64,000 bases of DNA, taken from positions 49,972 through 113,971 of the forward strand of contig CACPFY010000003.1 in the NCBI GenBank assembly GCA_902633335.1, in the 5' to 3' direction. A model generated the notes under the pieces. The model made no database searches. It worked only from the letters and a program-made list of their open reading frames with translations, and was not told the DNA's origin. Shown here piece after piece: positions 26,602 through 37,670 of the stretch (within the stretch, counting starts at the first letter, position 1; each line of letters begins with the position of its first letter). Both the position numbers and the translations under genes were made by a program. The stretch comes from an uncultured Pelagibacteraceae bacterium (GTDB lineage: Bacteria; Pseudomonadota; Alphaproteobacteria; Pelagibacterales; Pelagibacteraceae).

Positions 26602-27333
26602 ATGAGTAAAATTATTGAATTAAAAAATGTAAATAAATGGTTTGATAAATTTCAAGCTTTAAAAGATATAAACTTAGAAGTTAATCAACAAGAAAAAATT
26701 GTTATTTGTGGTCCATCGGGATCTGGTAAATCTACTTTAATAAGATGTATAAATAGACTTGAAGAGCATCAAGATGGTCAAATAATTGTTGATGGAAAAG
26801 AAATTTCAGAAAACACAAAAGATCTTGAAAAAATAAGAGCTGAAGTTGGAATGGTATTTCAACAATTTAATTTATTCCCACACTTATCAATTTTAGATAA
26901 TTGTACTTTAGCACCGATATGGGTAAAAAAAATGCCAAAAAAAGATGCTGAAGAATTAGCAATGAAAAATCTAGAACGAGTTCAAATTGCAGATCAAGCA
27001 AAAAAATTTCCAGGTCAATTGTCTGGAGGTCAACAACAAAGATCTGCTCTAGCCAGAGCCTTATGTATGGAACCTAAAATAATGCTTTTTGATGAACCCA
27101 CTTCGGCTCTAGACCCAGAAATGATTAAAGAAGTTTTAGATGCCATGGTTGATCTTGCCAAGGCTGGAATGACTATGATTGTTGTAACACATGAGATGGG
27201 CTTTGCTAAAGAAGTTGCAGATAACATGATTTTTATGGATGAAGGAAAAATAATAGAAAAAGCAAAAACAAAAGAATTTTTTGAAAATCCTAAATCTGAT
27301 AGAACGAAGTTATTTTTAAGTCAAATTTTATAA
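26602..27333 (+). CDS. aapP: General L-amino acid ABC transporter ATP-binding protein
   Basis: [21 protein letters not shown]...[15 protein letters not shown]...[14 protein letters not shown]. Confidence 0.93.
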   Translation: MSKIIELKNVNKWFDKFQALKDINLEVNQQEKIVICGPSGSGKSTLIRCINRLEEHQDGQIIVDGKEISENTKDLEKIRAEVGMVFQQFNLFPHLSILDNCTLAPIWVKKMPKKDAEELAMKNLERVQIADQAKKFPGQLSGGQQQRSALARALCMEPKIMLFDEPTSALDPEMIKEVLDAMVDLAKAGMTMIVVTHEMGFAKEVADNMIFMDEGKIIEKAKTKEFFENPKSDRTKLFLSQIL

Positions 27334-28323
27334 CCACTTTGGAACTGGTAAATTCTTACTTAAAAGAAATTTTTTATTGAAAATTTTACTAGCATACCTT
27401 CTACCATCATCACATAAAATTGTTACAATAGTTTTACCTTTACCAAGTTTCTTTGCTAATTTCACAGCGCCTGCAATATTTATTCCTGATGACCCTCCTA
27501 AAACTATATTTTGTTTTTCAATTAAATCGTAAACAATCTTTAAGGCTTCTGTATCATTTGTTTGAAAAGCATCATCAATAATTGCTTTTTCAAAGTTTTT
27601 CGTAATTCTTCCAGTTCCTATTCCTTCTGTTATAGAACTACCCTTGCTCTCCAATTTATTAATTTTTACATAAGAGTATAAAGAAGATCCCATTGGATCT
27701 GATAGCGCAACCTTAATACTTTTATTTTTACTTTTTAATCCGATTGAAACTCCTGCTAAAGTTCCACCAGTACCAACTGCACATGTAAAGCCATCTATAT
27801 TACCTGAAGTTTGAGACCAAATTTCATTCGCCGTAGTTTCAATATGTGCCTCTGTATTAACAGTATTGTCAAATTGATTTCCCCAAACTACTCCAAAATT
27901 ATGTTTTTTAGACAATTCTTCTGCAATTTTTTTTGATTGTTTAATATAATTATTTGGATTTGAATATGGCACAGCTTCGACTTCTATTAATTCAGCTCCT
28001 AATCTTTTAAGGGTATCTTTTTTTTCTATAGATTGAGTTTTAGGTATCACAATTTTTAAACCCAAATCAAACTCCTTACAAACTACCGCAAGACCAATAC
28101 CAGTATTACCAGCTGTTCCCTCAACTATAATTCCACCTTTTTCAATTTTCTTTTTTTTAAACGCATCTTTTACAATATAAAGAGCTGCACGATCTTTTAC
28201 TGACTCTCCAGGGTTAAAATATTCAGCCTTTCCGTAAATATTACAGCCAGTTAATTCTGAAACTTGTTTTAATTTGATTAATGGTGTATTACCGATTTGA
28301 TTAATTTTATTTGTTGTTTCCAT
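27328..28323 (-). CDS. Cysteine synthase / cystathionine beta-synthase family PLP enzyme
   Basis: [22 protein letters not shown] (PLP Lys), [37 protein letters not shown]. Confidence 0.88.
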   Translation of the reverse strand: METTNKINQIGNTPLIKLKQVSELTGCNIYGKAEYFNPGESVKDRAALYIVKDAFKKKKIEKGGIIVEGTAGNTGIGLAVVCKEFDLGLKIVIPKTQSIEKKDTLKRLGAELIEVEAVPYSNPNNYIKQSKKIAEELSKKHNFGVVWGNQFDNTVNTEAHIETTANEIWSQTSGNIDGFTCAVGTGGTLAGVSIGLKSKNKSIKVALSDPMGSSLYSYVKINKLESKGSSITEGIGTGRITKNFEKAIIDDAFQTNDTEALKIVYDLIEKQNIVLGGSSGINIAGAVKLAKKLGKGKTIVTILCDDGRRYASKIFNKKFLLSKNLPVPKWL

Positions 28324-28335
28324 ATTAAAAATTAT

Positions 28336-29019
28336 ATGAAAAAAATTTTAGTTGCAATTATTTTATACTTTTTTTTAAATGTTAATTCATTTAGTCATTT
28401 ACAGCATTACTCCGAAATAAAATATTTAGAGTACGATTTGTTTCGAAATAACGATCTTATAGGCTCTCATAAATATGAATTTATTAGAAAAGGCGACAAT
28501 TTAACTGTTAAAAGCATCGTTAATTTTAAAATAACGAAATTTGGAGTGGATCTGTACAAATATTTTGCTGAAAGTGCTGAAAATTATCAAAAAAATGCTT
28601 TTAAATCTTTTAATTCAACAACACTTCAAAATAAAAAAAAAAAATATGTGAAAATAAACTTAAATTCAAAAGAAAATAAACTCGTTATCGATGGCTCTTC
28701 TTATAAAGGAGATGCAAAAATAGATTATATGGTTGGTACATGGTGGAATCATGAAATAATTAAAGCGAAAGCACAAATAAGCGCAATATCTGGAAGAATT
28801 ATTGAACAAAAAGTTAATTTTTTAGGAAAAAAACAGATTGAGGTAAGCGGTAAAACTTATGAAGCTTTGCATTTTAAATTTTTATCTGCTGATGAAAGTC
28901 TTCCGGATAATAAAAAATTGAATACTGACATATGGTATGATGCAGAAACAATGATATGGCTTAAAGCGCAATTTATTAAACAAGGAAATTGGGAATATAG
29001 ATTAAGAAAATTAAAATAA
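28336..29019 (+). CDS. Exported protein, DUF6134-like
   Basis: Signal peptide after MKKILVAIILYFFLNVNSFS; YDLFRNNDLIGSHKYEF...DIWYDAETMIWLKAQF. Start moved to the internal Met. Confidence 0.5.
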   Translation: MKKILVAIILYFFLNVNSFSHLQHYSEIKYLEYDLFRNNDLIGSHKYEFIRKGDNLTVKSIVNFKITKFGVDLYKYFAESAENYQKNAFKSFNSTTLQNKKKKYVKINLNSKENKLVIDGSSYKGDAKIDYMVGTWWNHEIIKAKAQISAISGRIIEQKVNFLGKKQIEVSGKTYEALHFKFLSADESLPDNKKLNTDIWYDAETMIWLKAQFIKQGNWEYRLRKLK

Positions 29020-29182
29020 TTTGTAATTTTAGCCGCTTTTTTTTTGATTATGTCAATAGTGTTTTTATGTTTTTTTTGCATTTTAGACCCTAATAAATGA
29101 CAAAAAAAAATGAACCCAAGTTGAACTTAGCTGTTGCATAAATAGATAAATTAATGTTGAATATTTGAAATTGGGAGAAGGA

Positions 29183-29548
29183 ATGGAAGACAATTTTAAC
29201 CTACATTTAGGAAAAAAACTTAGAATGAGAAGGCTTTCATTAGGTCTCACACAAACTAAGGTTGCAGAGGCGATTAACGTAACATTTCAACAAATACAAA
29301 AATATGAAAAAGGTACAAATGGAGTCAGCTCCAATAGGTTAATGCAACTCTCTAGCTATCTTAAAGTTCCAATAACTTACTTTTTTGAGGATTTCAAAAA
29401 TTTTAACGATATTAAAAGTAATGAAGGTGAGCAGGAAGATTTAAATTATTCATTTCTAAGCAAAACATTTGCCTCATTATCTAAAACACAAAAAGAAAAG
29501 ATACTTCAAATACTTAAAAATACATTTTCACTAGAAAAAACAGGTTAG
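29183..29548 (+). CDS. XRE-family HTH transcriptional regulator
   Basis: LGKKLRMRRLSLGLTQTKVAEAINVTFQQIQKYEKGTNGVSSNRLMQLSSYLKVPITYFFE; GGGAGAAGG SD before ATG. Confidence 0.88.
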   Translation: MEDNFNLHLGKKLRMRRLSLGLTQTKVAEAINVTFQQIQKYEKGTNGVSSNRLMQLSSYLKVPITYFFEDFKNFNDIKSNEGEQEDLNYSFLSKTFASLSKTQKEKILQILKNTFSLEKTG

Positions 29549-29624
29549 TGGCTCCTCGGGCAGGACTCGAACCTGCGACCAATTGATTAACAGTCAACTG
29601 CTCTACCAACTGAGCTACCGAGGA
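29549..29624 (-). tRNA. tRNA-Asn (anticodon GTT)
   Basis: Reverse complement TCCTCGGTAGCTCAGTTGGTAGAGCAGTTGACTGTTAATCAATTGGTCGCAGGTTCGAGTCCTGCCCGAGGAGCCA. Confidence 0.95.
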
Positions 29625-29671
29625 ATGAAAATTAACATACTTTTTTTAAAATAATAAAACAACTAATTTAT

Positions 29672-29745
29672 TGGAGGCCACGCCCAGAATCGAACTGGGA
29701 TAAAAGGATTTGCAATCCTCTGCGTAACCATTCCGCCACGTGGCC
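29672..29745 (-). tRNA. tRNA-Cys (anticodon GCA)
   Basis: Reverse complement GGCCACGTGGCGGAATGGTTACGCAGAGGATTGCAAATCCTTTTATCCCAGTTCGATTCTGGGCGTGGCCTCCA; U discriminator as in tRNA-Cys. Confidence 0.95.
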
Positions 29746-29843
29746 AATAATGCTTCTTTTAAATCATTTAATAGCTTCAATAAAGCAAAATCTATGTCTT
29801 TTAGGTTTTTACTCATTTGATATAAACTATATAAATCATAATA

Positions 29844-32492
29844 ATGGAATTTAAAAAATATAATCATTTAGAAGAAGAAAAAAAAATCTCAGATTTTTGG
29901 ATAAAAAAAGGTTTGTTTAAACCCAAAAAAACTAAGATAAAAAAAAGTTTTTCTATAGTAATTCCACCTCCAAATGTTACAGGAAGATTACATATGGGGC
30001 ACGCTCTTAATAACAGTTTACAAGATGTACTTGTAAGATTTAATCGAATGAAGGGCTTTGAGACTTTATGGCAACCAGGAACAGATCATGCAGGTATAGC
30101 TACTCAGGCTGTAGTAGAAAAAAATCTTGAAATCGAAGGTATTAAAAAAAATGACCTTGGTAGAGATAAATTTATTGAAAAAGTTTGGGAATGGAAAGAA
30201 AAGTCAGGAGGAATAATTTTAGATCAACTTAAAAAATTAGGTTGTTCTTGCGATTGGTCTAGAACTAGATTTACTATGGATAAGGATTTGTCCAAAGCGG
30301 TTATAAAAGTATTTGTAGATCTTTATAATAACAAATTAATTTATAAGGATAAAAAACTTGTAAATTGGGATACACAACTTCAAACAGCCATTTCAGATTT
30401 AGAGGTAGTACAAAAAGAAGTTCAATCACAATTGTATTATATTGACTATCAATTAGAAAATTCAGACACAAAAATCACTATTGCCACAACAAGACCTGAA
30501 ACAATGATGGGTGATACTGCGGTAGCAGTAAACCCAAAGGACGATAGGTATTTAAATTTAATCGGGAAAAATGTGAAAATTCCAGTTGTAAATAGAACAA
30601 TTCAAATTATAGCAGATCGTTACGCTGATCCTCAACAAGGTTCTGGTGCAGTAAAAATTACGCCTGCTCATGATTTTAATGATTATGAAGTTGGAAAAAG
30701 AAACAAATTACAAATAATAAATATTTTCGAAAAAGATGGAAAAATAAACAAAAATGGTATTAAAAAATATGTTGGACTAGACAGATTTGAAGCGAGAAAA
30801 CTTCTAATTAGACAACTTAAGGATGAGGGAAAATTAGTCAAAATTGAAACTATTAAAAATAAAGTTCCCTATGGTGATAGATCAAATACAGTCATCGAAC
30901 CTCTTTTGACCGAGCAATGGTTTGTTGATGCAAAAAAATTATCCAAAAAACCAATGAAGATAGTTAATGATGGAAAAACTTCTTTCTTTCCAAAAAATTG
31001 GACAAAGACATTTTTTCTTTGGATGAAGAATATTGAGCCTTGGTGTATATCTCGACAAATATGGTGGGGTCACAGAATTCCTGCATGGTATGATAATAAT
31101 AATAATATCTTTGTTGCAGAAAATGAGGGAGACGCATTCAATCTTGCCAAGAAAAAAAATAAAAATAAGAAATTTATCTTAAAACAAGAAACAGATGTTT
31201 TAGACACGTGGTTTTCGTCAGCACTTTGGCCTTTTGCGACTTTAGGTTGGCCAAGAAAAACAAAAGAATTATCTAAATTTTATCCTACCTCAGTATTAGT
31301 GACAGGATTTGATATAATTTTTTTCTGGGTTGCCAGAATGTTAATGATGGGAAATTATTTTCATAAAAATACACCTTTTCATAAAGTTTATGTTCATGCT
31401 TTAGTAAGAGATGAAAAAGGACAAAAAATGTCAAAGTCTAAAGGTAACGTTATAGATCCTCTAGAACTTATTGATCAATACGGTGCTGACAGTTTAAGAT
31501 TTACACTTATCTCAATGGCCTCTCCTGGAAGAGATGTAAAATTATCAAAAGACAGAGTTACAGGAAATAGAAACTTTATAACAAAAATTTGGAGTGCAAA
31601 TAATTTTTTAAAAATTAATAATTGTAAGTTAATTAAGAATATAAATATACAATCTATCAAACTTCCTATTAATCAATGGATATTTAATGAATTTATTAAA
31701 GTTCAAAATTTAGTTTCAAAAAATATTGAAATCTTTAGGTTTGACGAAGCAGCTAAACATGCATATCAATTTACGTGGCATTCCTATTGTGATTGGTATT
31801 TAGAGTTTTTAAAACCAATATTTAATTCTAAAAACAAGGCAGAAATTAAGGAAGCCAGAGCTTTCTCTTCGTTTATGCTAGCTAACATACTAAAAATTTT
31901 ACATCCATTTATCCCTTTTTTTTCAGAGTCTGTTTGGTCAAAAAACAATTACAAGACATTTTTTAAAGAGAATTTAATATCTTCTTCATGGCCTAATTAT
32001 AAAAATTTAAGCAAATTTAATAAAAATCAGATTGATATAAATAATTTAATTGAGCTGATTTCAAGCATAAGATCAACTAAAGCTGAGTTAAAGATTACAC
32101 CTAAGCTATACTGTGATATTTCTTTTTCTGAAAAATCTAAAAAACTTCATAAATTAATAAACAATAATCTTAACTTAATTAAGCAAGTTGGTAGAATTAA
32201 TGGGGTGATAGAGAACAAAATTGATGATAAAAATACAATTGATATTTTAGTTTTAAAAGAAAAAATTTCATTAGGGTTTAGTGAAGATGTTAATTTAGCC
32301 TCGCAAAAAGAGAGAATTTTGTCAAAAATAGAGTCTATAAATAAACAAATTTTTAACTTAAATAATAAGCTTAATAATAAGGCTTATGTGAAGAATGCAC
32401 CTAAAGAAATAGTTCAAAATGATAAAAAACTAACAAAAGAATTAACTATTGAAGAAGAAAAATTAAGAAGTATTGTAGCAAGTATTAATTAA
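29844..32492 (+). CDS. valS: Valyl-tRNA synthetase
   Basis: [17 protein letters not shown] (HIGH), KMSKSKGN (KMSKS), 882 aa. Confidence 0.95.
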   Translation: MEFKKYNHLEEEKKISDFWIKKGLFKPKKTKIKKSFSIVIPPPNVTGRLHMGHALNNSLQDVLVRFNRMKGFETLWQPGTDHAGIATQAVVEKNLEIEGIKKNDLGRDKFIEKVWEWKEKSGGIILDQLKKLGCSCDWSRTRFTMDKDLSKAVIKVFVDLYNNKLIYKDKKLVNWDTQLQTAISDLEVVQKEVQSQLYYIDYQLENSDTKITIATTRPETMMGDTAVAVNPKDDRYLNLIGKNVKIPVVNRTIQIIADRYADPQQGSGAVKITPAHDFNDYEVGKRNKLQIINIFEKDGKINKNGIKKYVGLDRFEARKLLIRQLKDEGKLVKIETIKNKVPYGDRSNTVIEPLLTEQWFVDAKKLSKKPMKIVNDGKTSFFPKNWTKTFFLWMKNIEPWCISRQIWWGHRIPAWYDNNNNIFVAENEGDAFNLAKKKNKNKKFILKQETDVLDTWFSSALWPFATLGWPRKTKELSKFYPTSVLVTGFDIIFFWVARMLMMGNYFHKNTPFHKVYVHALVRDEKGQKMSKSKGNVIDPLELIDQYGADSLRFTLISMASPGRDVKLSKDRVTGNRNFITKIWSANNFLKINNCKLIKNINIQSIKLPINQWIFNEFIKVQNLVSKNIEIFRFDEAAKHAYQFTWHSYCDWYLEFLKPIFNSKNKAEIKEARAFSSFMLANILKILHPFIPFFSESVWSKNNYKTFFKENLISSSWPNYKNLSKFNKNQIDINNLIELISSIRSTKAELKITPKLYCDISFSEKSKKLHKLINNNLNLIKQVGRINGVIENKIDDKNTIDILVLKEKISLGFSEDVNLASQKERILSKIESINKQIFNLNNKLNNKAYVKNAPKEIVQNDKKLTKELTIEEEKLRSIVASIN

Positions 32493-32494
32493 AT

Positions 32495-34213
32495 ATGTCA
32501 AAAATAGATAAAAAAAAATTACCAAGTCGTCATACATCATTGGGCCCAGATAGAGCCCCACATCGTTCTTTTTATTATGCAATGGGTGAAACTGAACAAG
32601 ACGTAGCCAAACCTTTTGTAGGAGTTGTATCAACATGGAATGAGGCAGCACCATGTAATACTGCTTTAATGAGGCAGGCTCAGTCAGTCAAAAAAGGTGT
32701 AAAGGAATTTGGGGGAACACCTAGGGAATTTTGTACAATTACTGTAACTGACGGGATAGCTATGGGTCATGAAGGAATGAAATCATCTTTAATTTCTAGA
32801 GAAATTATAGCTGACTCTGCTGAACTTACTGTTAGAGGACATTGCTACGACGCCCTGGTTGGTATCGCTGGTTGTGACAAATCATTACCAGGGTTAATGA
32901 TGTCTATGCTTAGACTTAATGTTCCAAGTGTTTTTATTTATGGTGGCTCGATTTTACCTGGTAAATATAAAGGTAAAGACGTGACTGTTGTTGATGTATT
33001 CGAAGCAGTGGGAAAACATTCTACAGGCTCAATGTCGTCTGAAGAACTTAGAGAACTGGAATTAGTTGCCTGTCCAAGCGCAGGTGCTTGTGGCGGTCAA
33101 TTTACTGCTAATACTATGGCATGTGTTTCTGAAGCTATAGGATTAGCCTTACCTTATTCGGCTGGTACACCAGCTCCATATGAAGAAAGAGACAAATACG
33201 CATTTGAAAGCGGACAAACAGTAATGACTCTTTTAGAAAAAAATATAAAACCAAGAGATATTGTAACGAAAAAATCTTTAGAGAATGCAGCAACTATAGT
33301 TGCGGCAACAGGTGGTTCAACTAACGCTGCATTACATTTACCGGCTTTAGCAAATGAAATTGGAGTTAAATTTGATTTGATGGATGTTGCTAAGATTTTT
33401 AAAAAAACACCATATCTTGCGGATCTAAAACCAGGTGGAAGATTTGTAGCGAAAGATATGTGGGAAGCTGGTGGTGTTCCGATGTTACTAAAAACTTTAT
33501 ACGATGGAGGTTTTATACATGGTAATTGTATGACAGTAACTGGTAAAACGATGAAAGAAAATCTTAGAGATATTAAGTTTAATCCTAATCAAAAAGTCTT
33601 AAGACAGTACAACAATCCACTATCTCCAGATGGAGGTGTTGTGGGATTAAAAGGAAATTTGGCTCCAGATGGAGCGATAGTAAAAATAGCGGGCTTAAAA
33701 AAATTACAGTTCACTGGTAAAGCAAGATGTTTTGATAACGAGGAAGATGCGATGAAAGCCGTTCAAACTAAGAAATATAAAGACGGGGATATAATAGTAA
33801 TAAGATATGAAGGTCCTAGAGGAGGTCCAGGTATGAGAGAAATGTTATCAACAACCGGAGCAATATATGGTCAAGGCAAAGGAGAAAAAGTTGCTCTAAT
33901 AACAGATGGTAGGTTCTCAGGAGCAACTAGAGGATTTTGTGTGGGACATGTTGGACCGGAGGCAGCGTTAGGCGGACCGATTGCTCTTATTAAAAATGGA
34001 GATGTAATCGACATTGACGCAAAGAAAGGTACAATTCATGTTAGATTAACCAAAGCACAATTAAACTCTAGAAAGAGAAAATGGAAATCAAAAAAATCTG
34101 CTTTTGGTTCAGGAACACTGTGGAAATATGCACAAACTGTTGGTCCGGCTTATTTAGGAGCACCAACACATCCAGGTAAAAAAAAAGAAGTTAAAGAATA
34201 CTCTAAAATTTAA
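32495..34213 (+). CDS. ilvD: Dihydroxy-acid dehydratase
   Basis: [55 protein letters not shown]. Confidence 0.95.
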   Translation: MSKIDKKKLPSRHTSLGPDRAPHRSFYYAMGETEQDVAKPFVGVVSTWNEAAPCNTALMRQAQSVKKGVKEFGGTPREFCTITVTDGIAMGHEGMKSSLISREIIADSAELTVRGHCYDALVGIAGCDKSLPGLMMSMLRLNVPSVFIYGGSILPGKYKGKDVTVVDVFEAVGKHSTGSMSSEELRELELVACPSAGACGGQFTANTMACVSEAIGLALPYSAGTPAPYEERDKYAFESGQTVMTLLEKNIKPRDIVTKKSLENAATIVAATGGSTNAALHLPALANEIGVKFDLMDVAKIFKKTPYLADLKPGGRFVAKDMWEAGGVPMLLKTLYDGGFIHGNCMTVTGKTMKENLRDIKFNPNQKVLRQYNNPLSPDGGVVGLKGNLAPDGAIVKIAGLKKLQFTGKARCFDNEEDAMKAVQTKKYKDGDIIVIRYEGPRGGPGMREMLSTTGAIYGQGKGEKVALITDGRFSGATRGFCVGHVGPEAALGGPIALIKNGDVIDIDAKKGTIHVRLTKAQLNSRKRKWKSKKSAFGSGTLWKYAQTVGPAYLGAPTHPGKKKEVKEYSKI

Positions 34214-35415
34214 TGAAAATTAGGCCAGTTATATTATGTGGTGGGTCTGGAACCAGATTATGGCCTAACTTAAATAAACATGAAGCAAAACAATTTATAG
34301 ATTTTGGTGGATGGACGTTATTCGGACGAACTTTAGAAAGAATTAAAAATCCTATATTTGATTATCCAATAATTAGTACAAACCTAAAGTATATTAAAAA
34401 TATAAAAAAGATCTTAAATAAATATAAGATTAAAAATTATAAAATTATTCTGGAACCTGTTAAAAAAAATACTGCTCCAGCAATTATTACTTCAGCATTA
34501 TTGAAAGAAATTTCTGACAAACAGCCTATGATATTTTTATCTGCTGATCATATAATAGAAAAAATTAAAAAATTTAATGCTGAAATCAAAAAAAATATAA
34601 AATTTTTAAATGAAAAAAATATTTTTATTTTTGGAATTAAACCAAGTATTCCCTCAGATCAATTTGGGTATTTCATAACAAAAAAAAAAAATAATTTAAA
34701 TAAGGTCATCAATTTTCTTGAGAAACCTAGTAAATTAAAAGCTAAGCGAGTTATAAAAAAAGGAGGTTATTGGAATTCTGGAATGTTTTTTGTAAAAAAG
34801 GAGTCATTAATACATAATTTTAAATTATTTCAGAAAAATATTTATAAAAATTCGCTTAAATCAATTACAAATAGCAAGCTTAGAAACAATACTTATCATT
34901 TAGACAAAAAATATTTTAAAAAGATTCCATCAAAATCATTTGATTATGCAATTTTAGAAAAAAATAAAAACATTAATGCTATTAAACTTAATATTCCATG
35001 GTCAGATCTTGGTAGTTGGAAAGAAATCCTTTTAATGTTCAATAAATATAAGTCAAATTATTTAAAGAAAAAAAATATATATTATCGACCTTGGGGAAGT
35101 TTTACTAACTTATATAAAGGTAAAAATTTTTTAATAAAAGAACTTAGTGTAAAACCAAAAGGAATATTAAGTTTACAAAAACATTATCATCGAGCTGAAC
35201 ATTGGGTAGTAATTCAAGGAAAACCAATAATAACTTTAAATAATAAACGTTTTTCAAAAAAACCTACAGAGACAATTTTTATTCCTAAAGGTTCAATACA
35301 TCGAATTCAAAATTTAGGAAATAAGACAGTAAGGATTATGGAAGCTCAGCTAGGTAGCGTCCTAAAAGAGACCGATATAGTTCGATATGAAGATATTTAT
35401 GGTCGAGCTAATTAA
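34213..35415 (+). CDS. manC: Mannose-1-phosphate guanylyltransferase / mannose-6-phosphate isomerase (ManC type)
   Basis: PVILCGGSGTRLWP; LEKPSKLKAKR; C-terminal cupin RPWGSFTNLYKGKNFLIKELSVKPKGILSLQKHYHRAEHWVVIQG. Confidence 0.9.
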   Translation: MKIRPVILCGGSGTRLWPNLNKHEAKQFIDFGGWTLFGRTLERIKNPIFDYPIISTNLKYIKNIKKILNKYKIKNYKIILEPVKKNTAPAIITSALLKEISDKQPMIFLSADHIIEKIKKFNAEIKKNIKFLNEKNIFIFGIKPSIPSDQFGYFITKKKNNLNKVINFLEKPSKLKAKRVIKKGGYWNSGMFFVKKESLIHNFKLFQKNIYKNSLKSITNSKLRNNTYHLDKKYFKKIPSKSFDYAILEKNKNINAIKLNIPWSDLGSWKEILLMFNKYKSNYLKKKNIYYRPWGSFTNLYKGKNFLIKELSVKPKGILSLQKHYHRAEHWVVIQGKPIITLNNKRFSKKPTETIFIPKGSIHRIQNLGNKTVRIMEAQLGSVLKETDIVRYEDIYGRAN

Positions 35416-36184
35416 TTAGTAACTCTATTGGTGTATGATCTGAAGGTTTTATTTTTGATCGTGGTTTTTTATTAATGTTAATTGATTTTATGTTTTCAAT
35501 TAAATTACTCGACAATAGAAAATGGTCAATTCTCATTCCATAATTCTTTTGCCATGATCCCGCAAAATAATCCCAAAAAGTATATTCTTGTTTGTTTTTA
35601 TTTAAAACTCTATAAACATCTTGAAAACCAAGATTTAATAGCTCACGAAATTTTTTTCTTATTTCTAATTTACCTAAGGCGTCATTTTCATATCTTTTAA
35701 AATCATAAACATCAACCTCCTCAGGTATTATGTTAAAGTCTCCTGCAATTAATAAGTTTGAATTCTCGGATAGTTTTTTTTTTATACTTAAAATAAATTT
35801 TTTTAACCAATTTTTTTTATAAGTGTATTTTTCGGTGTCAATTGGGTTTCCATTCGGGACATAGATGTTAATTAATTCTATTTTCTTTTTATTTAATTTA
35901 ATTTCACCAGTGATAATTCTCGAATGATTTAATTCATCTTTTATAAAACTCTTATCAATGTTTTTTATATTGATTTTAGATATAATAGCTACACCATTAT
36001 AACTTTTTTGGCCATAAACGTATGATTGATAGCCCTTATTTTCAAATTCTTCATAGGGGAAATTCTCATCTTGTGTTTTTATTTCTTGTAGAAGCAGAAT
36101 ATCCGGGTTGGCTTCCTTTATATAATCCAAAATATTTGTAATTCTAGCTCTAACTGAATTAACATTCCATGAAATAATTTTCAT
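35408..36184 (-). CDS. xth: Exodeoxyribonuclease III family (AP endonuclease)
   Basis: MKIISWNVNSVRARI, LLQEIKTQDENFP, IYVPNGNP, IAGDFNI, RIDHFLLS, PSDHTPI. Start at the internal Met. Confidence 0.92.
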   Translation of the reverse strand: MKIISWNVNSVRARITNILDYIKEANPDILLLQEIKTQDENFPYEEFENKGYQSYVYGQKSYNGVAIISKINIKNIDKSFIKDELNHSRIITGEIKLNKKKIELINIYVPNGNPIDTEKYTYKKNWLKKFILSIKKKLSENSNLLIAGDFNIIPEEVDVYDFKRYENDALGKLEIRKKFRELLNLGFQDVYRVLNKNKQEYTFWDYFAGSWQKNYGMRIDHFLLSSNLIENIKSININKKPRSKIKPSDHTPIELLIN

Positions 36185-36501
36185 TAAACTGAAAAAGATA
36201 AACCACAACCACAAGATGACGAAGCTTTCGGATTATTTATAACAAATGACTCACCAATCATTTCAACTTTGAAATCGATAATAGAACCATTAATTATATC
36301 TAGTGAGGTTTTATCAATTACTGTGTTGTCAAATAAAACATCTTCTTTAGAAGTTGAGCTGTCGAAACTAAAATTATATTTAAATCCAGAACAACCACCA
36401 CCCTTTACTGAAATTCTAAAATACTTTTTAGACTCACTTTCTGAGGTAATTTTTTCGATTTGCTTTTTCGCTCTTTCAGTAAACTCAATTTTTTTTATCA
36501 T
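36184..36501 (-). CDS. Fe-S cluster assembly A-type carrier (HesB/IscA/ErpA family)
   Basis: RISVKGGGCSGFKYNF...SSSCGCGLSFSV conserved cysteines. Confidence 0.92.
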   Translation of the reverse strand: MIKKIEFTERAKKQIEKITSESESKKYFRISVKGGGCSGFKYNFSFDSSTSKEDVLFDNTVIDKTSLDIINGSIIDFKVEMIGESFVINNPKASSSCGCGLSFSV

Positions 36502-36539
36502 AATAACTTAATATGTAGTATATAAGTTATAATACATAT

Positions 36540-37670
36540 ATGCAAAGTAATACCTTTTCCAAGTTATCTGCTTCAATTTATTCTAAAGGTAGACTCTATA
36601 TTGAAAAAAAAAGCAATTTACGGTCTCCATATCAAAGAGATAGGGATAGGATTATACACTCTACAGCATTTAGGAGGCTCAAACATAAAACACAAGTGTT
36701 TGTTAACACTTCAGGTGATCATTACAGAACTCGTATTACTCATTCTCTTGAAGTTTCACAAATAGCTAGAACTTTAGCTAAAGCATTTAAATTAAATGAA
36801 GACTTATCGGAAACATTAAGTCTTGCTCATGATTTAGGTCACACACCGTTTGGTCATGCTGGTGAAGAAACATTAAATGAATGCATGAAAAATAGTGGTG
36901 GATTCGATCATAATATACAAACTTTGAGAATAGTAACATTATTAGAAAATAGATATTATAATTTTAAAGGTTTAAATCTATCGATTGAAACTTTGGATGG
37001 CTTAATTAAACATAACGGACCCATTCAAGATAAGTCAAAAATAGATAAAATATTGGGTAAAAATTTTTTTAATAATAAAATTAATTTTAACACAAATCCT
37101 TCTTTAGAAGCACAGATAGCATCAATTTCAGACGATATTGCTTACAATAGTCATGATCTTGAGGATGGATTAAATGCCAAATTATTTACAATTAAAGATC
37201 TTAACAAAATACCGATACTAAAAAATTTAATTAAAAAACATAAAAGTAAAATATTTAAGTATTCACAAGAATTGGTTTTAAGGCAAATTATCAGAGAGAT
37301 AATAAATGAAATGGTTGAAGATGTTATATTAAATACAAAGAAAAATTTAAAAAAGTATAAAGTCAAAAATTTAAAAGACGTTTATTTATCAAGATACCCA
37401 ATTGTGGAGTTTTCTGATAAAATGAAATTTTTTGACAAAAGTGTGAAAAAATTTTTGAAGAAAAATATGTATTATCATAAAAATGTTATCCACAAAACCA
37501 ATTTAGGGAAAAGAGTAGTAAAGAAATTATTTTTCAAAATCAAAAAAAATCCCAAAAAATTCATACAAAAGAGTTATTTAAAAAAAATTAACAATGATAG
37601 AACAATTTGTGATTTTATAGCTGGAATGACTGATAGATATGCAATAAATTTATATAACAAAATAAAATGA
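36540..37670 (+). CDS. dgt: dGTP triphosphohydrolase-like protein
   Basis: HD domain: RRLKHKTQVF, RTRITHSLEVSQIAR, LAHDLGHTPFGHAGE, ISDDIAYNSHDLEDG. Confidence 0.93.
   Translation: MQSNTFSKLSASIYSKGRLYIEKKSNLRSPYQRDRDRIIHSTAFRRLKHKTQVFVNTSGDHYRTRITHSLEVSQIARTLAKAFKLNEDLSETLSLAHDLGHTPFGHAGEETLNECMKNSGGFDHNIQTLRIVTLLENRYYNFKGLNLSIETLDGLIKHNGPIQDKSKIDKILGKNFFNNKINFNTNPSLEAQIASISDDIAYNSHDLEDGLNAKLFTIKDLNKIPILKNLIKKHKSKIFKYSQELVLRQIIREIINEMVEDVILNTKKNLKKYKVKNLKDVYLSRYPIVEFSDKMKFFDKSVKKFLKKNMYYHKNVIHKTNLGKRVVKKLFFKIKKNPKKFIQKSYLKKINNDRTICDFIAGMTDRYAINLYNKIK

Noticed and set aside
29165-29745. XRE regulator beside two tRNA genes as a possible integrated element
   Set aside because: No integrase, no direct repeat of a tRNA 3' end seen, and both flanks are housekeeping genes.
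29646-29867. 73-aa minus-strand ORF in track covering tRNA-Cys
   Set aside because: Most of it is the tRNA-Cys gene read as protein; only the upstream 25 codons are noted, at low interest.
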